Part shown: piece after piece, positions 1 through 5,908 of the stretch | Position numbering within the stretch: the first letter of the stretch is position 1 | Layout: each line of letters opens with the position of its first letter | Assembly: GCA_020852155.1 (NCBI GenBank) | Contig: JADZBJ010000098.1 | Coordinates: 1 to 5,908, forward strand | Length of the DNA stretch: 5,908 nucleotides | Source of the DNA: Saprospiraceae bacterium | Lineage (GTDB): Bacteria > Bacteroidota > Bacteroidia > Chitinophagales > Saprospiraceae | Reading direction: 5' to 3' | Notes under the pieces: model-generated | Database searches by the model: none | Seen by the model: only the letters and a program-made list of their open reading frames with translations | What the model was told of the DNA's origin: nothing | Position numbers and translations under genes: made by a program

Positions 1-40
1 ACATTTTTTAATTGGAACATTTTGATCGAAGTTGAAAACA

Positions 41-180
41 AGGGAGGGGTGAAAGGCTGAAAAGTTGTTGAAAGTTGAAAAGTTGTTGAAAGTTGAAAAT
101 GGTTTTTCCCAAAAGCCATCTGCCTTCAACCTTTAACAACTTTTCAACCTTCAACCACCTTTAACCCTCCCCCTTTTACC
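41..180. repeat. Long imperfect palindrome after the receptor gene
   Basis: This intergenic block folds on itself around a tight centre. Positions 99-107 pair with 111-119 (nine pairs, one of them G-T) around a CCC loop. Beyond the centre the arms keep pairing with a few mismatches and a small bulge; 74-87 is the exact reverse complement of 135-148. The left arm is purine-rich (GTTGAAAG words) and the right arm is its pyrimidine-rich mirror. It begins 6 nt past the receptor stop codon, so its transcript would form a large 3' hairpin that could protect or end the mRNA. I see no clean T-tract, so I do not call it a classical terminator. Its right arm shares a 27-bp core with the element at 4069-4199. 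The outer limits are approximate, and I see no target-site duplication. Confidence 0.75.
59..94. repeat. Two exact tandem copies of an 18-bp unit
   Basis: The unit GAAAAGTTGTTGAAAGTT occurs at 59-76 and again at 77-94 without a mismatch, and a third copy starts (GAAAA, 95-99). It lies inside the left arm of the larger palindrome. The mirrored right arm carries a related but diverged version, so the exact duplication on the left is probably a recent slippage event. Confidence 0.9.
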
Positions 181-186
181 TTTAAA

Positions 187-3168
187 TTACAGTATATACC
201 GAATACCGAACTGGAACTGGCGTGGCGGTGCTGCATTGCGTTGTTGGAACAATCCGCTTGCTGCCGAACCAGCCTGAATTTGATTGCTTTGTGTCGCGTT
301 GTTGCTGTAACCGCTCAGGTTTTCAGCATTGAACAGGTTGAACACATCAGCCCGGATTTCAAGTTTTGACATCTTGCCAATGTTGAATTGGTGCTGAACA
401 GCCAGGTCAAATGTATTGCTCCAGGGCAAACGGTCGCTGTTTCGGCTTTCACCGGGGAAACGGTCGCTGTTGCCTACATACGCATCTCCGAAACCAGATC
501 CGTCGCCATTCAGGTCATTGGTACCAAACCCGAGCGGAATACGGTTGATGGGTTGTCCGCTTTGCAGGAGTGCCGCCACGCTAACCGCTGTATTTTTGAA
601 TGGGTAGTAGTTAAATATGCCGTTGATGTTGTGCGTACGGTCATTGATGGATGGGCCCCATTCCGTGTCATAATTGTTGGCGTCCTGTGCCCGGAAATTG
701 ATGTCGTCTGTGTTGTTTTTGAGCGACGACAGCGTGTAGTTCACCCGAAATGAATAGTTGTCCGTTCCTTTTGTTTTCTGAAAATTGAAACTGGCTGCAT
801 AGTATTCCGAGCGGCCGGCCGTTTCAGTCATCACTACATTTTTGGCGACGCCAGTTACAGTCTCGCCATTGATGGTAGCAGAATTGTTCACAATCGGAAT
901 AGGTCGGGAAGCATCGGCTTCGGCGGGTGTACGCACGACCACATTGTTAGGGTCAATTTTGTATTCCGCAGGAGCATTCAGGTTGCGCAGACGGAACAGA
1001 TTTTCGCCCCGGTTATGCACCAGGTCAACAAAAAACAACTTGTCCTGATTGACCTGCAATTGATAGCCCAACGAAAACTGGTGTGAAAACGGATTCTGGT
1101 AGCCGTTAGGATTCAGGATGCGACGTTCGCCGGAAAATGCTTTTTCACGTTGCCCTTGCAAATCCGCGTTGGAAGGGCCTTGCAAATACGTCACGCCCGA
1201 TACGGTTGCCGAGGCATTTCCATCAAATGTGATCGCGTCTATGTTCGTGTTTTGTGGCAGGATGCCCAGGCGAACGAACTCGCGCAACTGGGTTTTATAA
1301 TCCGCCGACGTGGTGTTTTGCTGCAAGGCATCACTGTAAATCGCATAATTGATTTTGTCATAAGCGATGCCATATCCACCGCGCAGGCTGCTGTTGCCGG
1401 TCAACTTGTAATTGAGGTGAAAACGCGGCGCAACATTGTTGTAATCGCCCTTGTCGCTGCCGCCTTTCGACAGGTTGTCGTAATCATAACGAAGGCCGAA
1501 TGTCAGGTTCAGTTTTGAGGTGGCTGACCACAAATCTTCCAGGTAAACCGAGTAAATATTTTGTGTTGCACCGAAGGAATTCGGACGCAGTTCAATGCTG
1601 TAATTGGTCACTTCTACATCCGAAGGAAGGTCGCGAATACCGAGCGCCGCTCCTTTCCGCGCATTGCGCAGCGATTCCAGTTGCGCCTGTGTCAAATCAA
1701 CCGTGTAGTTGCCTTTGGGCGTGCCGCCGCCGAACAATTCATGTTGTGCGCTGATGAGGTTAAAACCGGCTTTGATGGTGTGATTTCCCGCATAATACTT
1801 GGCTTTCTGTTGGAATTGTACCGTTTTTTCATGCGAATCAAAAACATAACCCGGATGCCCCAAAATGGCGATAACTTCATCATTCGGGTTTCTGACCACG
1901 ACTTGCGGATCGTCAGGGTTGGTCGGATCGGCATAATTCCAGCGGAAACTGCTGTATTGCACGTTGGTCTCTGCGCCCAATTTGCCAAAGTTATAAGCAT
2001 TGCGCAGGGTTATGAGCGCACTGTTGCGTTGTTGCGTATTGCCCGACGACGGGAAAGCAACACCGCCTTCCAGTCCGCCGCCCTGGCGTTCGATGCCCAC
2101 CAGACCGACATTGGCCTTGAGCGAACTCCTGAAATTGGTATCCCAAACCTGATCCACTTTTGCCGAAATGTAGTTGAAGCGGTTGACACCCTGAACGGTT
2201 TCATTAACGCCCAGATCGTTGACTTTCAACAGGTTATCTTTTACGTCGGTCGTGTGTTCAAAGTTGATGTAGTAAAAGGTTTGGTCTTTTTTCAAGGCGC
2301 CGCCCAGGCCAACACCGGCCTGATAACGCGCAAAACCATCTTTCACCTGATTACCCGACAAATCGCGTTGCGCAAAGGGAGACGTGGCATCAATCACCGC
2401 GCCCGGACGGGTCAGGAAAAACACCTCGCCAGTGGTTTCATTCGAGCCGGATTTTGTCGTGATGTCAACGACGCCACTGCCGGTCAAGCCGTACTCTGCG
2501 GAGAAATTGCTGGTCAGCGCGGTGATGTCCTTGACAAAACCGGAGGGAATATTGAATTTTTGTCCGCCAAGGAAGCGCTCGTTGTTGTCCATACCGTCTA
2601 TGAGGTAAGAGGTAAACAAGCCGTTAGCGCCATTGATGCTCACATTCGGGGCTTCAGGATAAAAACCCGTGGCCTGTGTGATATTGGGTAAACGATACAG
2701 CACGCGGGTGATGTCGCGCCCTTCGACGGGCAATTCACGAATTTCCCTGGCTTTCAGTTCAAAGGAAACCTCGGCGTCCTGACGATTGATCTCCGAAACA
2801 GCGCCGGTCGTCACGACAACCTCGCCCAGCGTTACGCCTTTAACGACTGCCGGAGGAATGGTCAATTGAACACTGGCATTTTGATTCGAGCGGAGGCTGA
2901 TGCCATCCAGTTGTTGCGGTGCAAAATTTTCATCGCCATTAAACACAACGCGATAGCCATCTACCGCCGCAAGGTTCCTGAAAACGGCCTTGCCCTGTTC
3001 GTTGGTGGATAGTTGTTGTTTGTAATTTCTGGAAGTATTTTCAAGGGTAACGCCGACGTTGATGAGGGGCGTTTTGGATGTTTCGGAAATTAAACTGACC
3101 ACGAGGTCTTGCTGTGCAAAAGCAAGCGTGGCCATAAAAAGGAGCATGGTGGTTGTGAAAAATCTCAT
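187..3168 (-). CDS. Oar-like TonB-dependent outer-membrane receptor
   Basis: Predicted outer-membrane receptor of 993 residues that would import a bound substrate using TonB/ExbBD energy; the substrate is unknown. Residues 1-18 form a signal peptide ending AFA before QQ. Residues about 20-104 look like a carboxypeptidase-regulatory-like beta-sandwich. GEVVVTTG (115-122) resembles a TonB box. The plug spans about 130-245, with PNVSINGANG (174-183), YLIDGMDNNE (188-197) and SNFSAEYG (220-227) leading into ITTKSGSNE (236-244), as in Oar-like receptors. The rest is barrel, ending RADVFNLFNAEN (939-950) and RQFQFGIRYIL. The last residue is Leu, not the common Phe. The ATG at 3168 gives a complete signal peptide; its AT-rich leader has no Shine-Dalgarno. 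No SusD gene adjoins it and the length fits Oar better than SusC. It lies 84 nt after the DUF547 gene and may be co-transcribed with it. Confidence 0.93.
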   Translation of the reverse strand: MRFFTTTMLLFMATLAFAQQDLVVSLISETSKTPLINVGVTLENTSRNYKQQLSTNEQGKAVFRNLAAVDGYRVVFNGDENFAPQQLDGISLRSNQNASVQLTIPPAVVKGVTLGEVVVTTGAVSEINRQDAEVSFELKAREIRELPVEGRDITRVLYRLPNITQATGFYPEAPNVSINGANGLFTSYLIDGMDNNERFLGGQKFNIPSGFVKDITALTSNFSAEYGLTGSGVVDITTKSGSNETTGEVFFLTRPGAVIDATSPFAQRDLSGNQVKDGFARYQAGVGLGGALKKDQTFYYINFEHTTDVKDNLLKVNDLGVNETVQGVNRFNYISAKVDQVWDTNFRSSLKANVGLVGIERQGGGLEGGVAFPSSGNTQQRNSALITLRNAYNFGKLGAETNVQYSSFRWNYADPTNPDDPQVVVRNPNDEVIAILGHPGYVFDSHEKTVQFQQKAKYYAGNHTIKAGFNLISAQHELFGGGTPKGNYTVDLTQAQLESLRNARKGAALGIRDLPSDVEVTNYSIELRPNSFGATQNIYSVYLEDLWSATSKLNLTFGLRYDYDNLSKGGSDKGDYNNVAPRFHLNYKLTGNSSLRGGYGIAYDKINYAIYSDALQQNTTSADYKTQLREFVRLGILPQNTNIDAITFDGNASATVSGVTYLQGPSNADLQGQREKAFSGERRILNPNGYQNPFSHQFSLGYQLQVNQDKLFFVDLVHNRGENLFRLRNLNAPAEYKIDPNNVVVRTPAEADASRPIPIVNNSATINGETVTGVAKNVVMTETAGRSEYYAASFNFQKTKGTDNYSFRVNYTLSSLKNNTDDINFRAQDANNYDTEWGPSINDRTHNINGIFNYYPFKNTAVSVAALLQSGQPINRIPLGFGTNDLNGDGSGFGDAYVGNSDRFPGESRNSDRLPWSNTFDLAVQHQFNIGKMSKLEIRADVFNLFNAENLSGYSNNATQSNQIQAGSAASGLFQQRNAAPPRQFQFGIRYIL

Positions 3169-3252
3169 TGAGTGTAAATATTATTTTCGGGTTTTGCCCT
3201 GGTTAATGACGTGATTATATGGGGGGTGAAAGTATCAGAAACGGCGGGTTCG

Positions 3253-4026
3253 TTACTTGATATCGTTTAAATCCCACCGATAATTCAGGTGGTCCAGGCG
3301 ACCGCTTTTCTCCAGTTTTTCATTGGCAAAACGATTCAGGTATTTACGGACAGAACCGGCGTCGCGGATAAAATCGCCTTTGAACCATTTGAAAATTTCG
3401 GAAACTTCTGCCTTTTGAGCGGTGACTTTGTTGCGCAGCGGATCATTGATGAATTTGCGCATGGCATCTTCCAATTGCGCGTCAAGGCGCTCGGCAACAA
3501 AGGCCTCATTGCGCAATTGCGGGCAGGAATACGAGGCGCAATTAATGGCGGCATGTACGCGGGCATCTTTGAAATCGGGCCGAAGAATGCCGTGTTCGAT
3601 GTTATTCAAATCCATTTTTTTCCCGCCAATACGAATGAATTTGATGTCCCAAACGGTATTCACAAACGGAATGCCGCGCTTGATGTCCTTTATGCTTTCA
3701 ACGGGATAATGCGCTACGATCAACTTGACGGTAAATGCGTTGTAGGCATTGATCCAGAACGCCATTTTTTCCTCGCGCGACCAGGTTTTGGCATCCGGGT
3801 TGGCGGCGGACAGGATGGACAGATAACTGTTCAGCATGTTGCTGTCGCGCTGCATGCCTTTGTAATCCACAAAACCACTTTCCTTGACATGACGATGCAG
3901 CAAAGTGTCCCAAATGGCATGACTGACATGTGTCGAGTCGCCCGTCATCATCGGCGCGTTGGAGCAGGCCAAAAGTTGGCCGCAAGAAATCAGTAAAAAC
4001 GAGAGGAGCAAAAATCTTGAAATCAT
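3253..4026 (-). CDS. Exported DUF547-domain protein, probable lipoprotein
   Basis: Protein of 257 residues when started at 4026. DUF547 has no established bacterial function that I can state with confidence. Family signatures are clear: FWINAYNAFT (90-99), HYPVESIKDI (106-115), an NNIEHGILRP stretch (141-150), HAAINCASYSCPQL (158-171) with H158, C163 and C168, IFKWFKGDF (211-219), and a terminal NYRWDLN. The start was chosen because MISRF opens a compact signal sequence, whereas the in-frame extension to an ATG at 4209 adds 61 codons read mostly from a repeat element and hides the signal peptide. Two Cys could be the lipidation site: LIS-C15 and LLA-C21. The leader lacks a Shine-Dalgarno. A terminator at 4236-4255 separates it from the glycosyltransferase gene, so it probably has its own promoter, which I could not locate. 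The receptor gene follows after 84 nt. Confidence 0.9.
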   Translation of the reverse strand: MISRFLLLSFLLISCGQLLACSNAPMMTGDSTHVSHAIWDTLLHRHVKESGFVDYKGMQRDSNMLNSYLSILSAANPDAKTWSREEKMAFWINAYNAFTVKLIVAHYPVESIKDIKRGIPFVNTVWDIKFIRIGGKKMDLNNIEHGILRPDFKDARVHAAINCASYSCPQLRNEAFVAERLDAQLEDAMRKFINDPLRNKVTAQKAEVSEIFKWFKGDFIRDAGSVRKYLNRFANEKLEKSGRLDHLNYRWDLNDIK

Positions 4027-4060
4027 GGATAGTGAAATCTTTGGGTTATGACAGAATATT

Positions 4061-4068
4061 GGGCTTGT
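4061..4068. repeat. Left target-site duplication of the MITE-like element
   Basis: GGGCTTGT abuts the left inverted repeat and matches GGGCTTGC at 4200-4207 at seven of eight positions. It has the position and orientation expected of a target-site duplication. The single difference would be a later point mutation. Confidence 0.65.
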
Positions 4069-4199
4069 GTAAAAACTTAGGCCGAAGGTAAAAGGTGGAG
4101 GGTTGAAGGTCTTTTTGTCTGTTTTCAAACATAAATGACTACCCTTTTTCAAAAAAAGCCCTATACCTTCTGCCTTCCGCCCTATACCTAAGTTTTTAC
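4069..4199. mobile_element. MITE-like non-autonomous element, 131 bp
   Basis: GTAAAAACTTAGG at 4069-4081 is the exact reverse complement of 4187-4199, giving perfect 13-bp terminal inverted repeats. Directly outside lie the 8-bp direct repeats GGGCTTGT and GGGCTTGC. Inside, both arms continue as an imperfect mirror: purine-rich for about 28 nt when read inward, then a CTTTTT run at nearly the same distance from each end (position 43 and 42). It is too short for a transposase gene. From memory, IS66-family elements often begin GTAA and make 8-bp duplications, so an IS66-type transposase acting in trans is a plausible inference. It sits between the glycosyltransferase terminator and the DUF547 start. 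Alternatively it is a stem-loop repeat whose flanks match by chance. Confidence 0.68.
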
Positions 4200-4207
4200 G
4201 GGCTTGC
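4200..4207. repeat. Right target-site duplication of the MITE-like element
   Basis: GGGCTTGC directly follows the right inverted repeat and pairs with the left copy at 4061-4068, differing only in the last base. Its final C is also the first base of the complement of an ATG (4207-4209) that opens the long frame running into the DUF547 gene. Confidence 0.65.
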
Positions 4208-4235
4208 ATTGGTTCTATGTAGTCGCTGTTTCATG

Positions 4236-4255
4236 AAAAACCTGACAACGCCAGG
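4236..4255 (-). terminator. Intrinsic terminator after the glycosyltransferase gene
   Basis: On the minus strand CCTGGCGTTGTCAGG (4255 to 4241) forms a six-pair stem (one G-T pair) with a GTT loop, followed at once by TTTTT (4240-4236). It begins three nucleotides past the glycosyltransferase stop codon. This is the clearest terminator in the window and sets the end of the barrel-glycosyltransferase transcription unit. Confidence 0.75.
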
Positions 4256-4258
4256 CAT

Positions 4259-4951
4259 TTATTTTAAAAGCCATTTGTAAATTTTATCCAATGCCGCAGG
4301 GCTCGCTAAGCGCATTGACCAAAGATTGAAAACAACCAGGTTGGCGACCTGAACCTTTAACCAGCTCCGTTGTCCGTATTTTCTGGCCGATACGACGCAC
4401 TCATCAGGCATAACCACCCACCGCTGTCCAGCCTTTCGCGCCCTTCTGAAAAAATCATATTCCTCCATGATGATATAGTAGGGATCATATCCGCCAAGCG
4501 ACTCAAAAAATGGGCGTACAACAAACAGTGTTTTATCACCGCCCTGGCAAAACATCCACGAAAATCTGGTAAACCAGGCATTAAATCGCAGCATACGCGA
4601 GTCGGAGTCAAAACGATACCTGAAGTTGCCCAACATCCAGCCTTGCTGTATGGCCTGCGCTATGTGCCGGACAAAATTCGGCGGCGGCAGTGAATCGGCG
4701 TGTACAAAGTAAAAAACATCGCCCCGACACTGTTGCGCGCCAAAGTTCATTTGAGCCGCACGCCCTTTTTCGGGACTCCTGAGTACGATCGCTCCTGCCT
4801 CCGAGGCCTGCTGCACCGTATCATCCGTACTGCCGCCATCCACGACAAAAATTTCCACCACATCACGGCCGCCATGTTGGCGCAAATATGCGACAGTCCG
4901 GGCGATGTTACGGGACTCATTGTAAACGGGTATGATGATGGAAATGGTCAT
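4259..4951 (-). CDS. Family 2 glycosyltransferase, TIGR04283 type
   Basis: Predicted cytoplasmic GT-A enzyme of 230 residues that moves a sugar from an activated donor; donor and acceptor cannot be read from sequence. SIIIPVYNES (4-13) starts the nucleotide-binding fold, VVDGGSTDDT (36-45) follows, GRAAQMNFGA (63-72) and HADSLP (84-89) are typical of the subgroup NCBI names TIGR04283, and D86 is the likely metal-binding aspartate. LGGYD (152-156), then IMEEYDFFRRARKAG (161-175), provides the acidic E/D motif near the active site. No signal peptide is seen; a hydrophobic patch (VANLVVFNLW, 202-211) may touch the membrane. Length fits the family. The subgroup is labelled arsenosugar biosynthesis, but the arsM/arsS-type partners are not in this window, so that role is unproven. 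It begins 63 nt after the barrel gene and ends in a terminator. Confidence 0.9.
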   Translation of the reverse strand: MTISIIIPVYNESRNIARTVAYLRQHGGRDVVEIFVVDGGSTDDTVQQASEAGAIVLRSPEKGRAAQMNFGAQQCRGDVFYFVHADSLPPPNFVRHIAQAIQQGWMLGNFRYRFDSDSRMLRFNAWFTRFSWMFCQGGDKTLFVVRPFFESLGGYDPYYIIMEEYDFFRRARKAGQRWVVMPDECVVSARKYGQRSWLKVQVANLVVFNLWSMRLASPAALDKIYKWLLK

Positions 4952-5014
4952 GCTGGCAAGGTATGAAAGCGTGGTAAAAACCGGGGCACAAGGCGAAAGG
5001 TTGTAGGTAGCGCC

Positions 5015-5908
5015 CTAAAATGCTTCCTTCAAAGTCAGGTAGGTCGCAAAATCAGACCGCTCATTTCCGGCAAAATCCAACCGTAAATTGACTTTTTCTT
5101 TTTTACTCAATCGGAAACGAATGCCGCCGCCATAGGTCAGGTGCGGATTGGTTGAAAACAAATCATGGATCGTCGGCGACACAGCGCCTGTTCCGGCAAA
5201 AACCACAAAACCTGCGCGTTTATACACGTTCCGGCGATATTCAGCCTGAAGCATCCACAGGTTTTTATCCCTGAAAATGCCTTCAAAGTACCCGCGCATT
5301 TTACGAGGCCCGCCAATAAAAGCCAATTGTTGAAAGGGTACCTCGCTGGTCAGGTGCGTCATCCAGACATTCAGGGCCAGCACGCCTTTTCGGCCTGTTG
5401 AGAAATAACCCGCAGCGTCAAGCGATGTCCTGACAAAATTAAAATGACTGCCCAGTTCTTTTCGATTCAAAAAATGCTCGACCTCAATCAGCAATCCGCG
5501 TGTCGGGTAAAAAATATCATCCCGGTTGTCATAATTATACAGCAGGCCCGCGCCCGAAATCACCCCTCCCCTGCTGCCGATCAGTTGTCCGCCCGACAAT
5601 TGTCCGTCGGGGTCAGTTCTTTGCATCCGGTAGTCGTCTAACCAGTACCGCAGGCCCAGATAATGCCCCGGTTTTATCAGACGTAGCACGTTTATTCGCC
5701 ATCTTGGAAAATTAACATCGTATGTTTCTTCGGCTGCTGTTGAGTTATGATTTCCGATGCCATAAAACAGGTACGTGTATCGGTAATATCCGAGTTCACC
5801 GTTGACCTGATTGCGTTCTTTATCCCAAAAAATTTGAAAAGGAAGGTAAAAAAGCACCTGTTTGCGCTGCGTGTAAGCAAAACCCAGTTGCGCTTGCGAG
5901 GGGCGCTC
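5015..5908 (-). CDS. BamA/TamA-family (Omp85) barrel protein, 5' end missing
   Basis: The frame is open to the window edge, giving 297 visible C-terminal residues, so this is a partial gene. The first start-like codon, GTG at 5857, is internal: the upstream frame still reads barrel-like sequence (QAQLGFAYTQRKQ), so I do not use it. Typical surface-antigen-domain features are the YDNRDDIFYPTRG segment (visible residues 126-138), the loop-6 motif GGPRKMRGYFEG (199-210) containing the RGY triplet at DNA 5288-5296, alternating beta-strands, and a terminal Phe (LKEAF). It probably sits in the outer membrane. Whether POTRA domains precede it cannot be seen; many short Bacteroidota members lack them. 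Thus it may be a stand-alone barrel rather than the essential BamA. The glycosyltransferase gene follows after 63 nt and is probably co-transcribed. Confidence 0.87.
   Translation of the reverse strand, partial: ERPSQAQLGFAYTQRKQVLFYLPFQIFWDKERNQVNGELGYYRYTYLFYGIGNHNSTAAEETYDVNFPRWRINVLRLIKPGHYLGLRYWLDDYRMQRTDPDGQLSGGQLIGSRGGVISGAGLLYNYDNRDDIFYPTRGLLIEVEHFLNRKELGSHFNFVRTSLDAAGYFSTGRKGVLALNVWMTHLTSEVPFQQLAFIGGPRKMRGYFEGIFRDKNLWMLQAEYRRNVYKRAGFVVFAGTGAVSPTIHDLFSTNPHLTYGGGIRFRLSKKEKVNLRLDFAGNERSDFATYLTLKEAF

Noticed and set aside
1..180. CRISPR array
   Set aside because: The repeated units are tandem and mirrored with no unique spacers between them, and no cas gene is present.
1561..2691. Long plus-strand open frame (376 codons) opposite the receptor gene
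   Set aside because: It lies wholly antisense to a well-supported receptor frame, and its product has no recognisable motif, signal peptide or domain. It is best explained as a shadow of the receptor's codon pattern.
187..3168. SusC/SusD polysaccharide-utilisation system
   Set aside because: There is no SusD-like gene on either side and no glycoside hydrolase or sensor gene nearby. The plug and C-terminal motifs look Oar-like rather than SusC-like.
3214..3219. Minus-strand TATAAT upstream of the receptor gene as a promoter
   Set aside because: No acceptable -35 lies at the right distance, and Bacteroidota housekeeping promoters use a different -7 motif (TAnnTTTG). I found no convincing copy of that motif with a spaced TTG in any of the gaps.
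3237..3255. Small stem (AACG/CGTT) after the DUF547 stop codon as a terminator
   Set aside because: There are only four pairs and no T-tract follows. It is too weak to call and would also break a plausible DUF547-receptor unit.
3289..3996. Plus-strand open frame (235 codons) opposite the DUF547 gene
   Set aside because: It is antisense to a gene with clear family motifs, and its translation shows nothing recognisable. It is a shadow frame.
5015..5857. A complete 280-residue barrel protein starting at GTG 5857
   Set aside because: The frame continues open to the window edge with barrel-like residues, and this start would leave no signal peptide. The gene is treated as partial instead.

Overview
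The window looks like a piece of a Bacteroidota chromosome of moderate G+C. Three points suggest this: a large TonB-dependent receptor with an N-terminal carboxypeptidase-regulatory-like domain, a secreted DUF547 protein, and start codons with AT-rich leaders that lack clear Shine-Dalgarno sequences. The purine/pyrimidine-biased intergenic repeats built on GGTTGAAGG-type words also fit; from memory they resemble repeats of Saprospiria/Chitinophagia-like genomes, but the class is inference. I see no rRNA, tRNA, CRISPR array or transposase gene.

All four genes lie on the minus strand, so transcription runs from high to low coordinates. From right to left: (1) the 3' part of an Omp85-type (BamA/TamA family) outer-membrane barrel, cut by the window edge at 5908; (2) a family 2 glycosyltransferase of the type annotated as TIGR04283, 63 nt downstream and closed by a good intrinsic terminator at 4236-4255; (3) an intergenic segment with a compact MITE-like element at 4069-4199; (4) a secreted or lipid-anchored DUF547 protein whose likely start is 4026, not the first ATG of the open frame at 4209; (5) 84 nt further, a 993-residue Oar-like TonB-dependent receptor; (6) a long imperfect palindrome (about 41-180) just after the receptor stop codon. 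Positions 1-40 show nothing I can name.

The layout suggests two transcription units: barrel plus glycosyltransferase, then DUF547 plus receptor. Three of the four products belong to the envelope, but the sequence does not show that they share one pathway. No SusD partner lies beside the receptor. None of the usual arsenosugar genes is visible beside the glycosyltransferase.

The coding content is ordinary. The most notable signal is intergenic. The 131-bp element has perfect 13-bp terminal inverted repeats starting GTAA and is bordered by 8-bp direct repeats matching at 7 of 8 positions, a pattern like that of IS66-family insertions. Its interior shares a 27-bp core (24 matches) with the palindrome after the receptor gene, so the two intergenic structures belong to one repeat family.
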